DNA from: Burkholderia sp. BCC0506
Lineage (GTDB): Bacteria > Pseudomonadota > Gammaproteobacteria > Burkholderiales > Burkholderiaceae
Reading direction: 5' to 3'
NCBI RefSeq assembly: GCF_902833145.1
Contig: NZ_CADFEN010000013.1
Span: forward strand, 183,584-247,583
DNA length: 64,000 bases
Every line of letters begins with the position of its first letter. Positions within the stretch are counted from its first letter, which is position 1. Of the stretch, positions 8,909-17,866 are shown piece by piece. The translations under genes were made by a program, and so were the position numbers. The notes under the pieces were generated by a model. That model worked only from the letters and a program-made list of their open reading frames with translations, searched no databases and was not told the origin of the DNA.

Positions 8909-9326
8909 ACGGTTTCCGTTAAGTGTGTACAGGTTGACCGGAGTGGCCGAGTACGGTGCGCTGCTGGCGAGACCAGCTCGACGTGGCGGAAGAATCCGTA
9001 TGACGCGAGGCAGGACAGCCACCGGCGATGCACGCGACGGCGCACAACGGCTGCCCAGGCGAACGGCAAAAACGGCGCCCCGCGCTTCACGGTGGGATGC
9101 TCCACCTTGAACCCGAAGGGTTCTATCGCCAGTCACGCAGGGGTGATGAGCGCGTTAGTTTATTGGATGCGCCATGAATAGGCAACCGCGCGGCAGGGAT
9201 GCCGAGACAATAAGGGACAGGTTATATGCCCGCGCTCCGACGCGCTTCGGCGCCTTGCCGCGGTGCGGCAATCTCAGTAGGCTTGCGGGATACTATCCGC
9301 TACTTTGTTACCGACCAGGAGCAGCA
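8909..9326. other. Intergenic region upstream of glyA and the SDR gene
   Basis: The 418-bp gap lies between divergent genes. It contains a perfect 6-3-6 hairpin GAACCC-GAA-GGGTTC at 9109-9123 next to a second small hairpin GGTGG/CCACC at 9091-9106. On the glyA strand these lie about 200 bases upstream of the start codon and could be part of a leader. I recognise no riboswitch class and no gene here. Confidence 0.5.
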
Positions 9327-10073
9327 ATGATCGTGTTCGTCACAGGCGCGTCCGCCGGCTTCGGCGCCGCCATCGCCCGTGCCTTTGTCAAGGGCGGCCA
9401 CCGCGTCGTCGCCACCGCGCGCCGCAAGGATCGTCTCGATGCGCTCGCGGCCGAGCTCGGCGACGCCCTGCTGCCGCTCGAGCTCGACGTGCGCGACCGC
9501 GCGGCCGTCGAGGCCGTGCCGGCCGCCCTTCCCGCCGAATTCGCGGCGCTCGACGTGCTCGTCAACAACGCCGGCCTCGCGCTCGGCGTCGAGCCGGCCC
9601 AGAAGGCGAGCCTCGACGAGTGGCAGACCATGATCGACACGAACTGCTCGGGCCTCGTGACCGTCACGCACACGCTGCTGCCGGGGATGATCGAGCGCGG
9701 CCGCGGCCATATCTTCAACCTGGGCTCGGTGGCCGGTACCTATCCGTATCCGGGCGGGAACGTCTACGGCGCGACCAAGGCTTTCGTCAGACAATTCAGC
9801 CTGAACCTGCGCGCCGACCTGATCGGCACGCCGGTGCGCGTCACGGACATCGAGCCGGGCCTGTGCGGCGGCACGGAATTCTCGAACGTCCGCTTCCGCG
9901 GCGACGATGCAAAGGCGGCGAACGTCTACCAGAACGTCCAGCCGCTCACGGCCGAGGACATCGCCGACACGATCTACTGGATCGCCACGCGCCCCGCGCA
10001 CGTCAACATCAATACGATCGAAATGATGCCCGTCGCGCAAGCTCCGGCCGGCCTCGCGGTCCATCGCGGCTGA
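9327..10073 (+). CDS. ydfG: Short-chain dehydrogenase, YdfG-like 3-hydroxy acid dehydrogenase
   Basis: The 248-residue protein is a classical SDR: cofactor loop TGASAGFG at residues 6-13, NNAG at about 83, catalytic Ser-Tyr-Lys in GSVAGTYPYPGG and YGATKAF. Overall it closely follows E. coli YdfG, an NADP-dependent L-allo-threonine/3-hydroxy acid dehydrogenase that also reduces malonic semialdehyde. The ATG at 9327 has CAGGAG upstream; longer frames start in non-conserved sequence. It is monocistronic, divergent from glyA and followed by ybgC after a GC-rich hairpin-forming segment. Confidence 0.85.
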   Translation: MIVFVTGASAGFGAAIARAFVKGGHRVVATARRKDRLDALAAELGDALLPLELDVRDRAAVEAVPAALPAEFAALDVLVNNAGLALGVEPAQKASLDEWQTMIDTNCSGLVTVTHTLLPGMIERGRGHIFNLGSVAGTYPYPGGNVYGATKAFVRQFSLNLRADLIGTPVRVTDIEPGLCGGTEFSNVRFRGDDAKAANVYQNVQPLTAEDIADTIYWIATRPAHVNINTIEMMPVAQAPAGLAVHRG

Positions 10074-10139
10074 CGCGTCGCGCACAGCCGCGGGCCGGTC
10101 TTCGGCCGGCTCGCGGTGTGCCGCGATGCACTACATTCC

Positions 10140-10161
10140 GTTACGAATCGGTTACGAATCG
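10140..10161. repeat. Tandem 11-bp direct repeat upstream of ybgC
   Basis: GTTACGAATCG occurs twice head to tail, immediately upstream of the likely ybgC promoter. It could be a regulator site or a short tandem duplication; no protein can be assigned. Confidence 0.6.
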
Positions 10162-10177
10162 GGCCTTTGCCTTCCGG

Positions 10178-10183
10178 TAGAAT
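10178..10183 (+). promoter_or_regulatory. Likely -10 element of the ybgC-tol promoter
   Basis: TAGAAT is a good -10 hexamer and lies only 7 bases before the ybgC start codon, so the transcript would be nearly leaderless. The -35 region is not consensus; part of the 11-bp repeat occupies that position. Confidence 0.4.
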
Positions 10184-10190
10184 GCGCGCC

Positions 10191-10667
10191 ATGACTCAGC
10201 CTACCCGCTCCCCGGAAGCGCCCTCCGGCTTTACCTGGCCGGTACGCGTGTACTACGAGGACACCGATGCAGGCGGCATCGTCTTCTATGCCAACTACCT
10301 GAAGTTCTTCGAGCGCGCCCGCACCGAGTGGCTTCGCGCATGCGGCGTCGACCAGCGTCGGCTCGCCGACGACACCGGCGCGATCTTCATCGTGCGCAGC
10401 ACGTCGCTCGACTACCGCGCACCGGCGCGACTCGACGACACGCTGACGATCACGAGCCGGCCCGGACGCATCGGCCGCGCATCGGTGGAATTCACACAGG
10501 AAGCCTGGTGTGGCGACACGCTGCTCGTGGCCGGGCATATCCGCCTCGGCTGCGTCGACCGTCACGGCATCCGGCCCGCGGCGATCCCGCCGGCCGTACT
10601 CGACGCGCTGCAACGCGGGCCCGTCATCGACGCCGGGCAGACTGGTTTGTCAACGAAGCTCGCATGA
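10191..10667 (+). CDS. ybgC: Tol-Pal associated acyl-CoA thioesterase YbgC
   Basis: The 158-residue product is a 4-hydroxybenzoyl-CoA thioesterase-fold (hotdog) protein with the catalytic Asp motif YYEDTDAGGIVFYANYLKFF at about residues 19-38. YbgC hydrolyses short acyl-CoA or acyl-ACP thioesters and is the conserved first gene of the tol-pal locus, linked to envelope phospholipid metabolism. The ATG at 10191 gives MTQPTRSPEAP; an upstream in-frame extension is not conserved. tolQ follows after 144 bases. Confidence 0.92.
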   Translation: MTQPTRSPEAPSGFTWPVRVYYEDTDAGGIVFYANYLKFFERARTEWLRACGVDQRRLADDTGAIFIVRSTSLDYRAPARLDDTLTITSRPGRIGRASVEFTQEAWCGDTLLVAGHIRLGCVDRHGIRPAAIPPAVLDALQRGPVIDAGQTGLSTKLA

Positions 10668-10811
10668 GTGCCGTTTAGACACAGCCTATGAACTTGCCGT
10701 TCTGATTCGATACTAAGCAAGGTTCGGCGTCAGGCATGGCGTGCGCGCCGCGCCGCACGCACACCGGACGCCCTTGCCGGGCACCCCCGAAGGGACGTTA
10801 CTCAAACCTCT

Positions 10812-11489
10812 ATGAATACTGCTCAAGACCTGTCGATCATTTCCCTCGTCCTCAACGCGAGCGTGCTGGCCCAGGCCGTGATGGGACTGCTGCTGCTGCT
10901 GTCGCTGATGTCGTGGACCTTCATCTTCCGCAAGTGGTTCGCGATCCGTCGCGCGCGCGCGCAGACCGAACGCTTCGAGAAGGATTTCTGGTCGGGCGGC
11001 GACCTGCAGGCGCTGTACCAGAGCGCAGCCAACAACCGCCACACGATCGGCGCGCTCGAGCGGATCTTCGAATCGGGGATGCGCGAATTCCTGAAGGCGA
11101 AGGAAAAGCGCCTCAGCGATCCGGGCCTCGTGCTCGACGGCGCGCGCCGCGCGATGCGCGCGTCGTTCCAGCGTGAAATGGACGTGCTCGAGGCCAACCT
11201 CGCGTTCCTCGCGTCGGTCGGCTCGGTCAGCCCGTACATCGGTCTGTTCGGCACGGTCTGGGGGATCATGAACTCGTTCCGCGGCCTCGCGAACGTGCAG
11301 CAGGCCACGCTCGCGAACGTCGCGCCGGGCATCGCCGAAGCACTCGTCGCCACCGCGATCGGCCTGTTCGCCGCGATTCCGGCGGTGGTCGCGTACAACC
11401 GCTACGCGCACGACATCGATCGCCTCGCGATCCGCTTCGAGACCTTCATCGAAGAGTTCTCGAACATCCTGCAGCGTCAGGCCCAGTAA
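10812..11489 (+). CDS. tolQ: Tol-Pal system proton channel subunit TolQ
   Basis: The 225-residue inner-membrane protein has three transmembrane helices at about residues 15-37, 130-155 and 170-195, with the conserved loop SPYIGLFGTVWGIMNSF typical of TolQ/ExbB. With TolR it uses the proton-motive force to energise TolA for outer-membrane constriction at division. It heads the run tolQ-tolR-tolA-tolB-pal-cpoB. Confidence 0.96.
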   Translation: MNTAQDLSIISLVLNASVLAQAVMGLLLLLSLMSWTFIFRKWFAIRRARAQTERFEKDFWSGGDLQALYQSAANNRHTIGALERIFESGMREFLKAKEKRLSDPGLVLDGARRAMRASFQREMDVLEANLAFLASVGSVSPYIGLFGTVWGIMNSFRGLANVQQATLANVAPGIAEALVATAIGLFAAIPAVVAYNRYAHDIDRLAIRFETFIEEFSNILQRQAQ

Positions 11490-11499
11490 GGAGCGCGTC

Positions 11500-11949
11500 A
11501 TGGCAGGCAGTCCCATCCGATCCAGCATGCGCGGCGGCCGCTCGCGCCGCGCGATGGCCGACATCAACGTCGTGCCGTACATCGACGTGATGCTGGTGCT
11601 CCTCGTGATCTTCATGGTCACCGCACCGCTCGTCGCCCCGTCGATCATCAACCTGCCGACCGTCGGCAATGCCGCGCCGCAGGAGCAGACGCCGCCCGTC
11701 GTCGTCAACATCAAGGCCGACCGCACGATGAGCGTCAAGTACAAGGGCGACTCGGGCGCGACCCAGGAAGACACGATGACGAAGGCCGAGCTCGACAGCT
11801 TCATCTCGGCCCGCCAGGCCGATCACCCCGACCAGCCGGTCGTGATCGCAGCCGACAAGACCGTGCAGTACGATGCCGTCATGACCGTGATGTCCGATCT
11901 GAAGGCGCGCGGCGTCAAGCGCGTCGGCCTCCTCGTCAAATCGCAATGA
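11500..11949 (+). CDS. tolR: Tol-Pal system protein TolR
   Basis: The 149-residue protein has one transmembrane helix starting near residue 25 (VVPYIDVMLVLLVIFMVTAP) with the proton-pathway aspartate at residue 29, then a periplasmic ExbD/TolR domain ending in the usual ADKTVQYDAVMTVMSDLKARG. It starts 10 bases after tolQ with GGAG upstream, and its stop overlaps the tolA start (ATGA). It partners TolQ and TolA in the inner membrane. Confidence 0.96.
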   Translation: MAGSPIRSSMRGGRSRRAMADINVVPYIDVMLVLLVIFMVTAPLVAPSIINLPTVGNAAPQEQTPPVVVNIKADRTMSVKYKGDSGATQEDTMTKAELDSFISARQADHPDQPVVIAADKTVQYDAVMTVMSDLKARGVKRVGLLVKSQ

Positions 11950-13001
11950 ACCGGCAGCAATCCACGCGCAGATCCGCCTACCCGCTCCAGCCTCCCCGCG
12001 AGCGCGGGACGTGGCGCGCGTTCGCGCTCGCCGCGCTGATGCACGTGCTGCTCGCGCTGTTCCTCTATCACGGCGTGCAGTGGCAAAACAGCACGCCGGC
12101 CGGCGCCGAGGCCGAGCTGTGGACCGAAGTGCCCGACGTCCCCGCGCCGCGGCCCGTCGTCACGCCCGCACCGCCCGCGAAGGTCGCGCCGCCTGCTCCG
12201 CCGGTGCGCGACGAGCAGGCCGACATCGCGCTGCAGCAGAAGAAGCGTCAGCAGGAAGCCGCCGCGCGCGAAGCGCTGCTCGAGCAGCAGCGCCGCGCGC
12301 AGCAACTGAAGGCCCAGCAGGAAGAGGAGGCCCGGCGCGCGCAGCTCGCCGCGCAACAGGCCGCCGCGCTCGCCGCCCAGAAAGCCGCGGAACGCGACAA
12401 GCAGAAGCAGGCCGAGAAACTCCGGCAACAGCAGCTCGCCGAGCAACAGAAGCTCGAACAGCAGAAACTCCAGCAGCAAAAGCAGGCGCAGCTCGAAGCG
12501 CAGCAGGCGGCGAAGGCCAAAGCCGATGCGGCCGCGAAGGCCAAGGCGGAAGCCCAGGCCAAGGCGAAGGCCGAAGCCGCGGCGCGCGCGAAGGCCACGG
12601 CGGCGGCGAACGCGAAGCTCGACCGCGAGCGCAGCGCGCGCCTCGCGCAGTTGCAGGGCCTGTCCGGCGCCGGCGAAGGCGGCGGCGAAGGCCTCGCGAA
12701 AAGCGGCACGGGCACGGGCTCCGGCGGCAATGCCGCCACGCCCGGCTATGCCGACAAAGTGCGCCGCCGCGTCAAGCCGAACATCGTTTGGGGCGGCGAG
12801 CGGGCAGGCCTGACCACCGTCGTCAAGATTCGGTGCACGCCGTCCGGTGACGTCTTGAGCGCATCGGTCTCCCGCTCGAGCGGGAATTCGGGGTGGGATC
12901 AAGCCGTGGTGAATGCGATCCACGCATCGGTCCCGTTGCCGCCCGATTCTAACGGTCGTACCCCGTCCGACATTACGATTACCTTCAAGGCCGCGGAGTG
13001 A
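11946..13001 (+). CDS. tolA: Cell envelope integrity protein TolA
   Basis: The 351-residue protein has an N-terminal membrane anchor (about residues 20-42), a long alanine/lysine/glutamine-rich helical domain (about 85-235) with many KAEA-type repeats, and a C-terminal TonB-like domain ([18 protein letters not shown] to the end) that contacts TolB and Pal. It spans the periplasm and transmits TolQR force. The repeats make this a region of high-purine, low-complexity DNA. Confidence 0.95.
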   Translation: MNRQQSTRRSAYPLQPPRERGTWRAFALAALMHVLLALFLYHGVQWQNSTPAGAEAELWTEVPDVPAPRPVVTPAPPAKVAPPAPPVRDEQADIALQQKKRQQEAAAREALLEQQRRAQQLKAQQEEEARRAQLAAQQAAALAAQKAAERDKQKQAEKLRQQQLAEQQKLEQQKLQQQKQAQLEAQQAAKAKADAAAKAKAEAQAKAKAEAAARAKATAAANAKLDRERSARLAQLQGLSGAGEGGGEGLAKSGTGTGSGGNAATPGYADKVRRRVKPNIVWGGERAGLTTVVKIRCTPSGDVLSASVSRSSGNSGWDQAVVNAIHASVPLPPDSNGRTPSDITITFKAAE

Positions 13002-13110
13002 AACGAAATACGCTTACACTCCGGGCGTCGCTGTCGGACGGGAACGAATCGGGTATTTTTACTGTCTCTGCCGTTGCGCAGCGATCCAAGCCATACGGGA
13101 AGCAAGAAGC

Positions 13111-14406
13111 ATGAGTTTGATGACAAAGCTAGGTTTCAGGGCACTCGTGGCCTCGTGTCTGATCACGGCGGGCAGCGCCGCCAACGCCCAGGTCAACGTG
13201 CTGATCACCGGGGTCGGGTCGACCCAGTTCCCCATTGCCACCGCGAACTTCACGAACGAGGCGAACCTGCCGCAGCAGGTCACGTCGATCGTGCGCGCCG
13301 ACCTCGCCCGCAGCGGCAAATTCACCAACATCGACGCCGGCAGCACGCCCGTGCCCGAGACCGCGTCGGTCGATCTCGGCGCATGGAAGGCCAAGGGCGC
13401 GAATGCGTTCGTCGCCGGCAGCGTGAATCGCGACGCGAACGGCCAGTACAAGGTCAACTTCATCCTGTACGACACCGTGAAGCAGCAAAGCCTCGGCGGC
13501 CTGTCGCTGACGGCCACCGATACCACGCTGCGCACGGCCGGCCACAAGATCGCCGACTACATCTACCAGAAGCTGCTGGGCGTGCGCGGCGTGTTCGCCA
13601 CGCGCCTGTCGTACGTGATCAAGACCGGCAACCGTTACCAGTTGCAGATTTCCGATTCGGACGGCCAGAACGCGCGCATCGCACTGTCGAGCACCGAACC
13701 GATCATCTCGCCGGCGTGGTCGCCGAGCGGCACGAAGGTCGCGTACGTGTCGTTCGAGCGCAAGAAGCCGATCGTCTACATCCATGACCTGCCGACCGGC
13801 CGCCGCTACATGGTCTCCGACCAGAAGGGCAACAACAGCGCGCCGGCGTGGTCGCCGGACAGCAACACGCTCGCCGTCGCGCTGTCGCTGACGGGCAATA
13901 CGCAAATCTATACGGTCAACGCGAACGGCGGCGGGCTGCGCCGTCTCACGCAGAGCAGCTCGATCGACACCGAGCCGTTCTACTCGCCGGACGGCCGCTG
14001 GATCTACTTCACGAGCGATCGGGGCGGTGCGCCGCAGATCTACCGGATGCCCGCCCAGGGCGAAAGCGCCGGTGCCGCGCAGCGCGTGACCTTCACCGGC
14101 AGCTACAACACCAGCCCGCGCGTGAGCCCGGACGGCAAGCTGCTCGCTTACATCTCCCGCACGGGTGGGGGCTTCAAGCTGTACGTTCAGGATCTGCAGA
14201 CAGGCGCGGCGAACGCCATCACGAATACCAATCGCGACGAATCGCCGAGCTTCGCGGCAAACGGCCAGTACATTCTGTACGCCACCCAGTCGGGCGGTCG
14301 TAACGTTCTGGCTGCAGTGCCCTCCGACGGCAGCGCGCCGCCGCAGATCCTGTCCGTCCAGGGCGGCTCCGTTCGCGAGCCGTCGTGGGGGCCCTTCATG
14401 CAATGA
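13111..14406 (+). CDS. tolB: Tol-Pal system protein TolB
   Basis: The 431-residue protein has a Sec signal peptide (residues 1-26, ending SAANAQ), an N-terminal TolB domain, and a six-bladed beta-propeller with repeated [15 protein letters not shown] / [15 protein letters not shown] / [15 protein letters not shown] motifs. It acts in the periplasm between TolA and Pal. The ATG at 13111 gives the proper signal peptide; an upstream frame open from about 12913 overlaps tolA and is discarded. Confidence 0.96.
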   Translation: MSLMTKLGFRALVASCLITAGSAANAQVNVLITGVGSTQFPIATANFTNEANLPQQVTSIVRADLARSGKFTNIDAGSTPVPETASVDLGAWKAKGANAFVAGSVNRDANGQYKVNFILYDTVKQQSLGGLSLTATDTTLRTAGHKIADYIYQKLLGVRGVFATRLSYVIKTGNRYQLQISDSDGQNARIALSSTEPIISPAWSPSGTKVAYVSFERKKPIVYIHDLPTGRRYMVSDQKGNNSAPAWSPDSNTLAVALSLTGNTQIYTVNANGGGLRRLTQSSSIDTEPFYSPDGRWIYFTSDRGGAPQIYRMPAQGESAGAAQRVTFTGSYNTSPRVSPDGKLLAYISRTGGGFKLYVQDLQTGAANAITNTNRDESPSFAANGQYILYATQSGGRNVLAAVPSDGSAPPQILSVQGGSVREPSWGPFMQ

Positions 14407-14423
14407 CCACAAGGAGAGTAACC

Positions 14424-14936
14424 ATGATGTCGAATAAAGCTCGTCTGGCCCTGGCCGTGATGATGATCAGCGCGCTCGCAGCGTGCAAGTCGGGTGTGAA
14501 GCTCGACGACAAGGCAAACAACGCGGGCGCCGTCAGCACGCAGCCGAGCGCCGACAACGTCGCGCAGGTGAACGTCGATCCGCTGAACGACCCGAACAGC
14601 CCGCTCGCGAAGCGCAGCATCTACTTCGACTTCGACAGCTATTCGGTGAAGGACGAGTACCAGCCGCTGATGCAGCAGCACGCGCAGTACCTGAAGAGCC
14701 ACCCGCAGCGCCACGTGCTGATCCAGGGCAACACCGACGAACGCGGCACGAGCGAGTACAACCTCGCGCTGGGCCAGAAGCGTGCGGAAGCCGTGCGCCG
14801 CGCGATGGCGCTGCTCGGCGTGAACGATTCGCAAATGGAAGCCGTGAGCCTCGGCAAGGAAAAGCCGCAGGCAACGGGTCACGACGAAGCATCGTGGGCG
14901 CAGAACCGTCGCGCCGACCTCGTCTACCAACAGTAA
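14424..14936 (+). CDS. pal: Peptidoglycan-associated lipoprotein Pal
   Basis: The 170-residue product has a lipoprotein signal with the acylated Cys at residue 21 (ALAACKSG) and a C-terminal OmpA-like peptidoglycan-binding domain (SIYFDFDSY, then GNTDERGTSEYNLALGQKRA). It is anchored in the outer membrane and binds TolB and murein. AAGGAGAG lies 7 bases before the ATG at 14424. A second ATG immediately follows and is equally usable. Confidence 0.96.
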   Translation: MMSNKARLALAVMMISALAACKSGVKLDDKANNAGAVSTQPSADNVAQVNVDPLNDPNSPLAKRSIYFDFDSYSVKDEYQPLMQQHAQYLKSHPQRHVLIQGNTDERGTSEYNLALGQKRAEAVRRAMALLGVNDSQMEAVSLGKEKPQATGHDEASWAQNRRADLVYQQ

Positions 14937-14955
14937 GTAACGGAAGAATCGCCGT

Positions 14956-15705
14956 ATGACGCACCGTTTAACCTGGCTGCGCGTTGCCGCAGCATTCTGC
15001 GTCGCGGGCGCGGCATGGTCGGCCGCGCCGGCGCACGCCGGCATGTTCGACGACAATGAAGCGCGCCGTGCCGTGCTCGATCTGCGCAGCAAGAGCGACA
15101 ACCTGTCGAGCCAGTTGTCGGCCGCCCAGCGTACGATCCTCGATCAATCCGGCCGTATCGACCAGCTGAACCAGCAGGTCGCGACGCTGCGCGGCGAGAA
15201 CGAGGATCTGACGAACCGGCTGACGACGCTCGAGCGGCAGCAGAAGGAGTACTACCAGGATCTCGACACGCGGCTCAAGAAGTTCGAGCCGCAGCAGGCG
15301 ACGATCGATGGTGTCGAAGGCACCGTGCAGCCGGGTGAAACGGATGCGCTCAGCGCGGCGCAGCAGCAGTTCCGCAACGGCAACTTCAAGGCGGCGGCGG
15401 CTTCGTTCCGCGCGTTCATCGCGAAGTATCCGCAGAGCCCCTATCAGCCGACCGCGCAGTACTGGTACGGCAACGCGCAATACGCGCTGCGCGACTACCG
15501 CGGCTCCACTGCGACGTGGCAAGGGATCGTCAGCAAGTTCCCGCAACACCCGCGCGCGGCCGACGCCCTCGTGGCGATCGGCACGAACCAGCTCGAACAA
15601 GGCCAGAAAGCGGCCGCGAAGAAGACGTTCGAGCAGGTCGTGTCGCAGTACGCCGGGTCGAACGCGGCGCAGACGGCGCAGGGCAAGCTCGAGACGATCA
15701 AATAA
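14956..15705 (+). CDS. cpoB: Cell division coordinator CpoB (YbgF)
   Basis: The 249-residue periplasmic protein has a signal peptide (to about residue 30), an N-terminal trimerising coiled coil (LDLRSKSDNLSSQLSAAQRT onward, about 36-105) and three TPR repeats in the C-terminal half (QQFRNGNFKAAAASFRAFIA and repeats). CpoB links peptidoglycan synthesis by PBP1B with TolA-driven constriction. It closes the tol-pal cluster, 19 bases after pal. Confidence 0.95.
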   Translation: MTHRLTWLRVAAAFCVAGAAWSAAPAHAGMFDDNEARRAVLDLRSKSDNLSSQLSAAQRTILDQSGRIDQLNQQVATLRGENEDLTNRLTTLERQQKEYYQDLDTRLKKFEPQQATIDGVEGTVQPGETDALSAAQQQFRNGNFKAAAASFRAFIAKYPQSPYQPTAQYWYGNAQYALRDYRGSTATWQGIVSKFPQHPRAADALVAIGTNQLEQGQKAAAKKTFEQVVSQYAGSNAAQTAQGKLETIK

Positions 15706-15721
15706 TTATCGTGACGGGTTG

Positions 15722-15750
15722 TTGACAGTCTCTCAACCCGTCGCTATAAT
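15722..15750 (+). promoter_or_regulatory. Consensus sigma-70 promoter of tRNA-Lys
   Basis: TTGACA (15722-15727), a 17-bp spacer and TATAAT (15745-15750) match the sigma-70 consensus perfectly. Transcription would start near 15757, about 57 bases before the tRNA. A perfect consensus is typical of stable-RNA genes. Confidence 0.9.
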
Positions 15751-15813
15751 CTTTTGCTCTTTAGGTCGTCGCCCAAGTTGTTGAAGCAACGAACCCACCG
15801 GTTTCAAGAACGT

Positions 15814-15890
15814 GGGGTGGTAACTCAGTTGGTTAGAGTATCTGACTTTTAATCAGAGAGTCGAGGGTTCGAGTCCCTCCCACCCTACCA
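15814..15890 (+). tRNA. tRNA-Lys (anticodon TTT)
   Basis: A full cloverleaf is present: acceptor GGGGTGG/CCACCCT (G1-T72 wobble), D-stem ACTC/GAGT, anticodon stem TCTGA/TCAGA with loop CTTTTAA giving anticodon TTT, T-stem GAGGG/CCCTC with TTCGAGT, discriminator A and an encoded CCA end. Length is 77 bases. Confidence 0.95.
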
Positions 15891-15911
15891 ACTATCTTCG
15901 ATAGTGCAAAC

Positions 15912-15937
15912 AAGCCTCCCTCGCGGAGGCTTTTTTG
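15912..15937 (+). terminator. Rho-independent terminator of tRNA-Lys
   Basis: AAGCCTCC and GGAGGCTT form a perfect 8-bp stem around CTCGC, followed by a T-run. It lies 21 bases after the tRNA 3' end. Confidence 0.92.
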
Positions 15938-16239
15938 CGTCTGTCGCTTTGCCGTATCGGACGTCCTTCCCCTGACACCAGCGCCCGCATCGATCGAAGC
16001 GGGCCCGGTGCGCGCAGCCGAACGATCCCTTCGTCGCCCAACTTCCACGAGCAGCTCGCCGTTGTGCGTGTCCGCGCTGCACTTTCAGTGAAGTTCTGTA
16101 TCCCGAATATCTTCATCGTCATGTGCGGCGGCATGGACGAAACGAAAGGACGACGACCGTGCGGCACGCAGGCCGACGCGGGCATCACGGACATCCTCGC
16201 GCAACGGGCGCCCCTGACGTCCGCCCGCCCCGCACGCCA
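15938..16239. other. Intergenic region without visible gene
   Basis: These 302 bases between the tRNA terminator and the 3' end of the yiaA-like gene show no convincing reading frame, repeat or structured RNA. Sites next to tRNA genes are common integration points, but I see no integrase gene or copy of the tRNA 3' end nearby. Confidence 0.5.
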
Positions 16240-16686
16240 TCACTCCTGAATGGAAGGCGCGGAATCGACGTCGATATAACGCGGCTTCGCGTTCTGCAAG
16301 TCACGCGTGTTCTTCTGCACGGCCACCGAGCCGAACAGCGCGAGCACGAACGACATCGCGTAAAAACCCTTCTCGCTCAACTGCAGCGTCGCGTTGAACA
16401 GGCCGACGATCAGCAGCGCGATCGACAGCAGCAGCGCGATCCAGCTGAGGCCGTAATAGATGCCGGTGACGGGAATGCCTTCCGCGCGGTCGCGCACGCT
16501 CTTTTGCAGCGAGATCGCCGCATAAAGGCCGAACACCAGCACGGTGAAGAAGTAGCCCTTCTCGTTGAGTTGCATGCCGGCGTTCCAGAGCCCGATCAGG
16601 AATGCCGCGAAACCGGCGAGCAGCGCGGCCCACGATGCGGCCACGAACGCGAACGACGGTTGCTGGATGGTGGTGGTCTGGTTCAT
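16240..16686 (-). CDS. yiaA: YiaA/YiaB-family inner membrane protein
   Basis: The 148-residue protein consists of two copies of the YiaAB two-helix unit: helices at about 14-36 and 44-62, then 79-97 and 106-124, each pair containing the motif QLxEKGxY/FxxxxxxxLxxxxxxQKxxRD. The duplicated pattern is visible directly (NEKGYFF...LQKSVRD and SEKGFYA...VQKNTRD). Function is unknown. The ATG at 16686 gives the hydrophilic MNQTTTIQQPS start and has GAGAGGG upstream. It is transcribed toward the tRNA gene. Confidence 0.88.
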   Translation of the reverse strand: MNQTTTIQQPSFAFVAASWAALLAGFAAFLIGLWNAGMQLNEKGYFFTVLVFGLYAAISLQKSVRDRAEGIPVTGIYYGLSWIALLLSIALLIVGLFNATLQLSEKGFYAMSFVLALFGSVAVQKNTRDLQNAKPRYIDVDSAPSIQE

Positions 16687-16789
16687 TGCTTTGCCCTCTC
16701 TTTCTTGTTGTTCGACATCGTTTTGGTTGAACTGCGTTTTGCGCATGGTAGCAGCTTTGGCGCGCATCACGACGGGCGTGCTTGCATGC

Positions 16790-17737
16790 TCACGTTTCGC
16801 GCCGCGCGCGCCGCCAGCGCCCCGGCGTCGTGCCGAGCACCGCGCGAAACGCCTTGCCGAACGCAGCCTCGGACTGGTAGCCCACCGCCTGCCCGATTTC
16901 CGCCTGCCCGCGCTGTGTGTCCTGCAGCAGCGCGCACGCATGCATCATCCGGATCTGCGCGACGAACGCGCCGACGCTCATCCCCGCCTTCTCGCGGAAA
17001 TGCCGCGCGTAGGTCGCGCGCGACATCGCCGCGGCCGCACCGAGCGATTCGACCGTCCACGGTTGCGCCGGCGCCCGCAGCACGGCCTGGACCGACGGGC
17101 CGAGCCGCGCATCGGCCGCAAGCGCAAGCCAGCCGGACGGCACGCGCGCGCCGCGGCCGTACGCGCGCAACGCATACGCGAGCAGCGCCTGACCGAGCGC
17201 ATTCACGATCGCGCCGGCGCCCGGCTGCACGTTCGATGCCTCGGTACGCAGCACACTCGTCAACAGTTGCAGCGGCGCGGCCCCCGATGCGTCACGCAGC
17301 CCGACGTGCAGCACCTGCGGCAGCGTGCGCATCAGCAATTCGCCCGCGCCGCGCGCATAGACGAACCGCCCGCAGAGCAGATCCACGCTCGCGCTGCCCG
17401 GTCCGGCCGGATCGCGATTCGACTTGACCGGCAGTACCGCACCGTCGCCGGCGCCCGAATCGCGCAGCGGCGCGAGCGGCTTCGAGCGGCCGCCCCCTGC
17501 GTCGAGCAGGTCGTGCGCGCCGCCGGCGGGCAGCAACACGAAATCGCCGTCGGCGAGTTGCAGCGTGCGCCCGTCGGCGGCCCGCAGCCGGCAGGTGCCG
17601 GCCAGAACCAAATGGAACGCCGCCTCGCCGGGCGGCAGCGGATCGTGCGGCATCGCAAACGGGCCGTCGAGCAGGCAGCGCACGTCGAGCTCGACATGGC
17701 TGCGACCCAGCGACAGCAGTTGACTCAATGCGTCCAT
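16790..17737 (-). CDS. AraC-family transcriptional regulator (cupin-type N-terminus)
   Basis: The 315-residue protein has an N-terminal cupin-like sensor domain (about residues 10-185, the AraC_binding_2 type, with CRLRAADGRTLQLADGDFVLLP) and a C-terminal double helix-turn-helix (about 205-310, with ATYARHFREKAGMS and GYQSEAAFGKAFRAVLGTTPGRWRR). It is divergent from the AhpD-like gene across 129 bases, so it probably regulates that gene. The inducer is not known. Confidence 0.88.
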   Translation of the reverse strand: MDALSQLLSLGRSHVELDVRCLLDGPFAMPHDPLPPGEAAFHLVLAGTCRLRAADGRTLQLADGDFVLLPAGGAHDLLDAGGGRSKPLAPLRDSGAGDGAVLPVKSNRDPAGPGSASVDLLCGRFVYARGAGELLMRTLPQVLHVGLRDASGAAPLQLLTSVLRTEASNVQPGAGAIVNALGQALLAYALRAYGRGARVPSGWLALAADARLGPSVQAVLRAPAQPWTVESLGAAAAMSRATYARHFREKAGMSVGAFVAQIRMMHACALLQDTQRGQAEIGQAVGYQSEAAFGKAFRAVLGTTPGRWRRARRET

Positions 17738-17866
17738 GAGACGATTGCGCTAAAAATTGACACTGTAACGTATCGAAACCCTCAGCGTGAGCGATCAGAA
17801 TAGCCCTGCATCGCCCGAGATCGCGGCACCCGCCGCCCTCCTCACTCTTCTCGACAAGGACGCATC

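Noticed and set aside
8935-8985. Segment resembling part of a tRNA (GGAGTGGCCGAGTACGG)
   Set aside because: No acceptor stem, anticodon arm or TTCGA T-loop can be folded with it.
7082-9181. A 699-codon plus-strand frame across nrdR and glyA
   Set aside because: It is the antisense shadow of two strongly conserved genes and has low-complexity Arg/His/Asp composition.
10085-10115. GC-rich inverted repeat after the ydfG-like gene as a terminator
   Set aside because: The stem needs a bulge and has no T-tract, so I did not list it as a terminator.
12240-12650. Repetitive DNA in tolA as a possible unstable repeat or CRISPR-like array
   Set aside because: The repetition reflects the Ala/Lys/Gln helical domain of TolA; units are irregular and there are no spacers.
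15814-16239. tRNA-Lys as an integration site for a genomic island
   Set aside because: No integrase gene and no duplicated tRNA 3' end are visible in the window, and the genes that follow are ordinary core genes.
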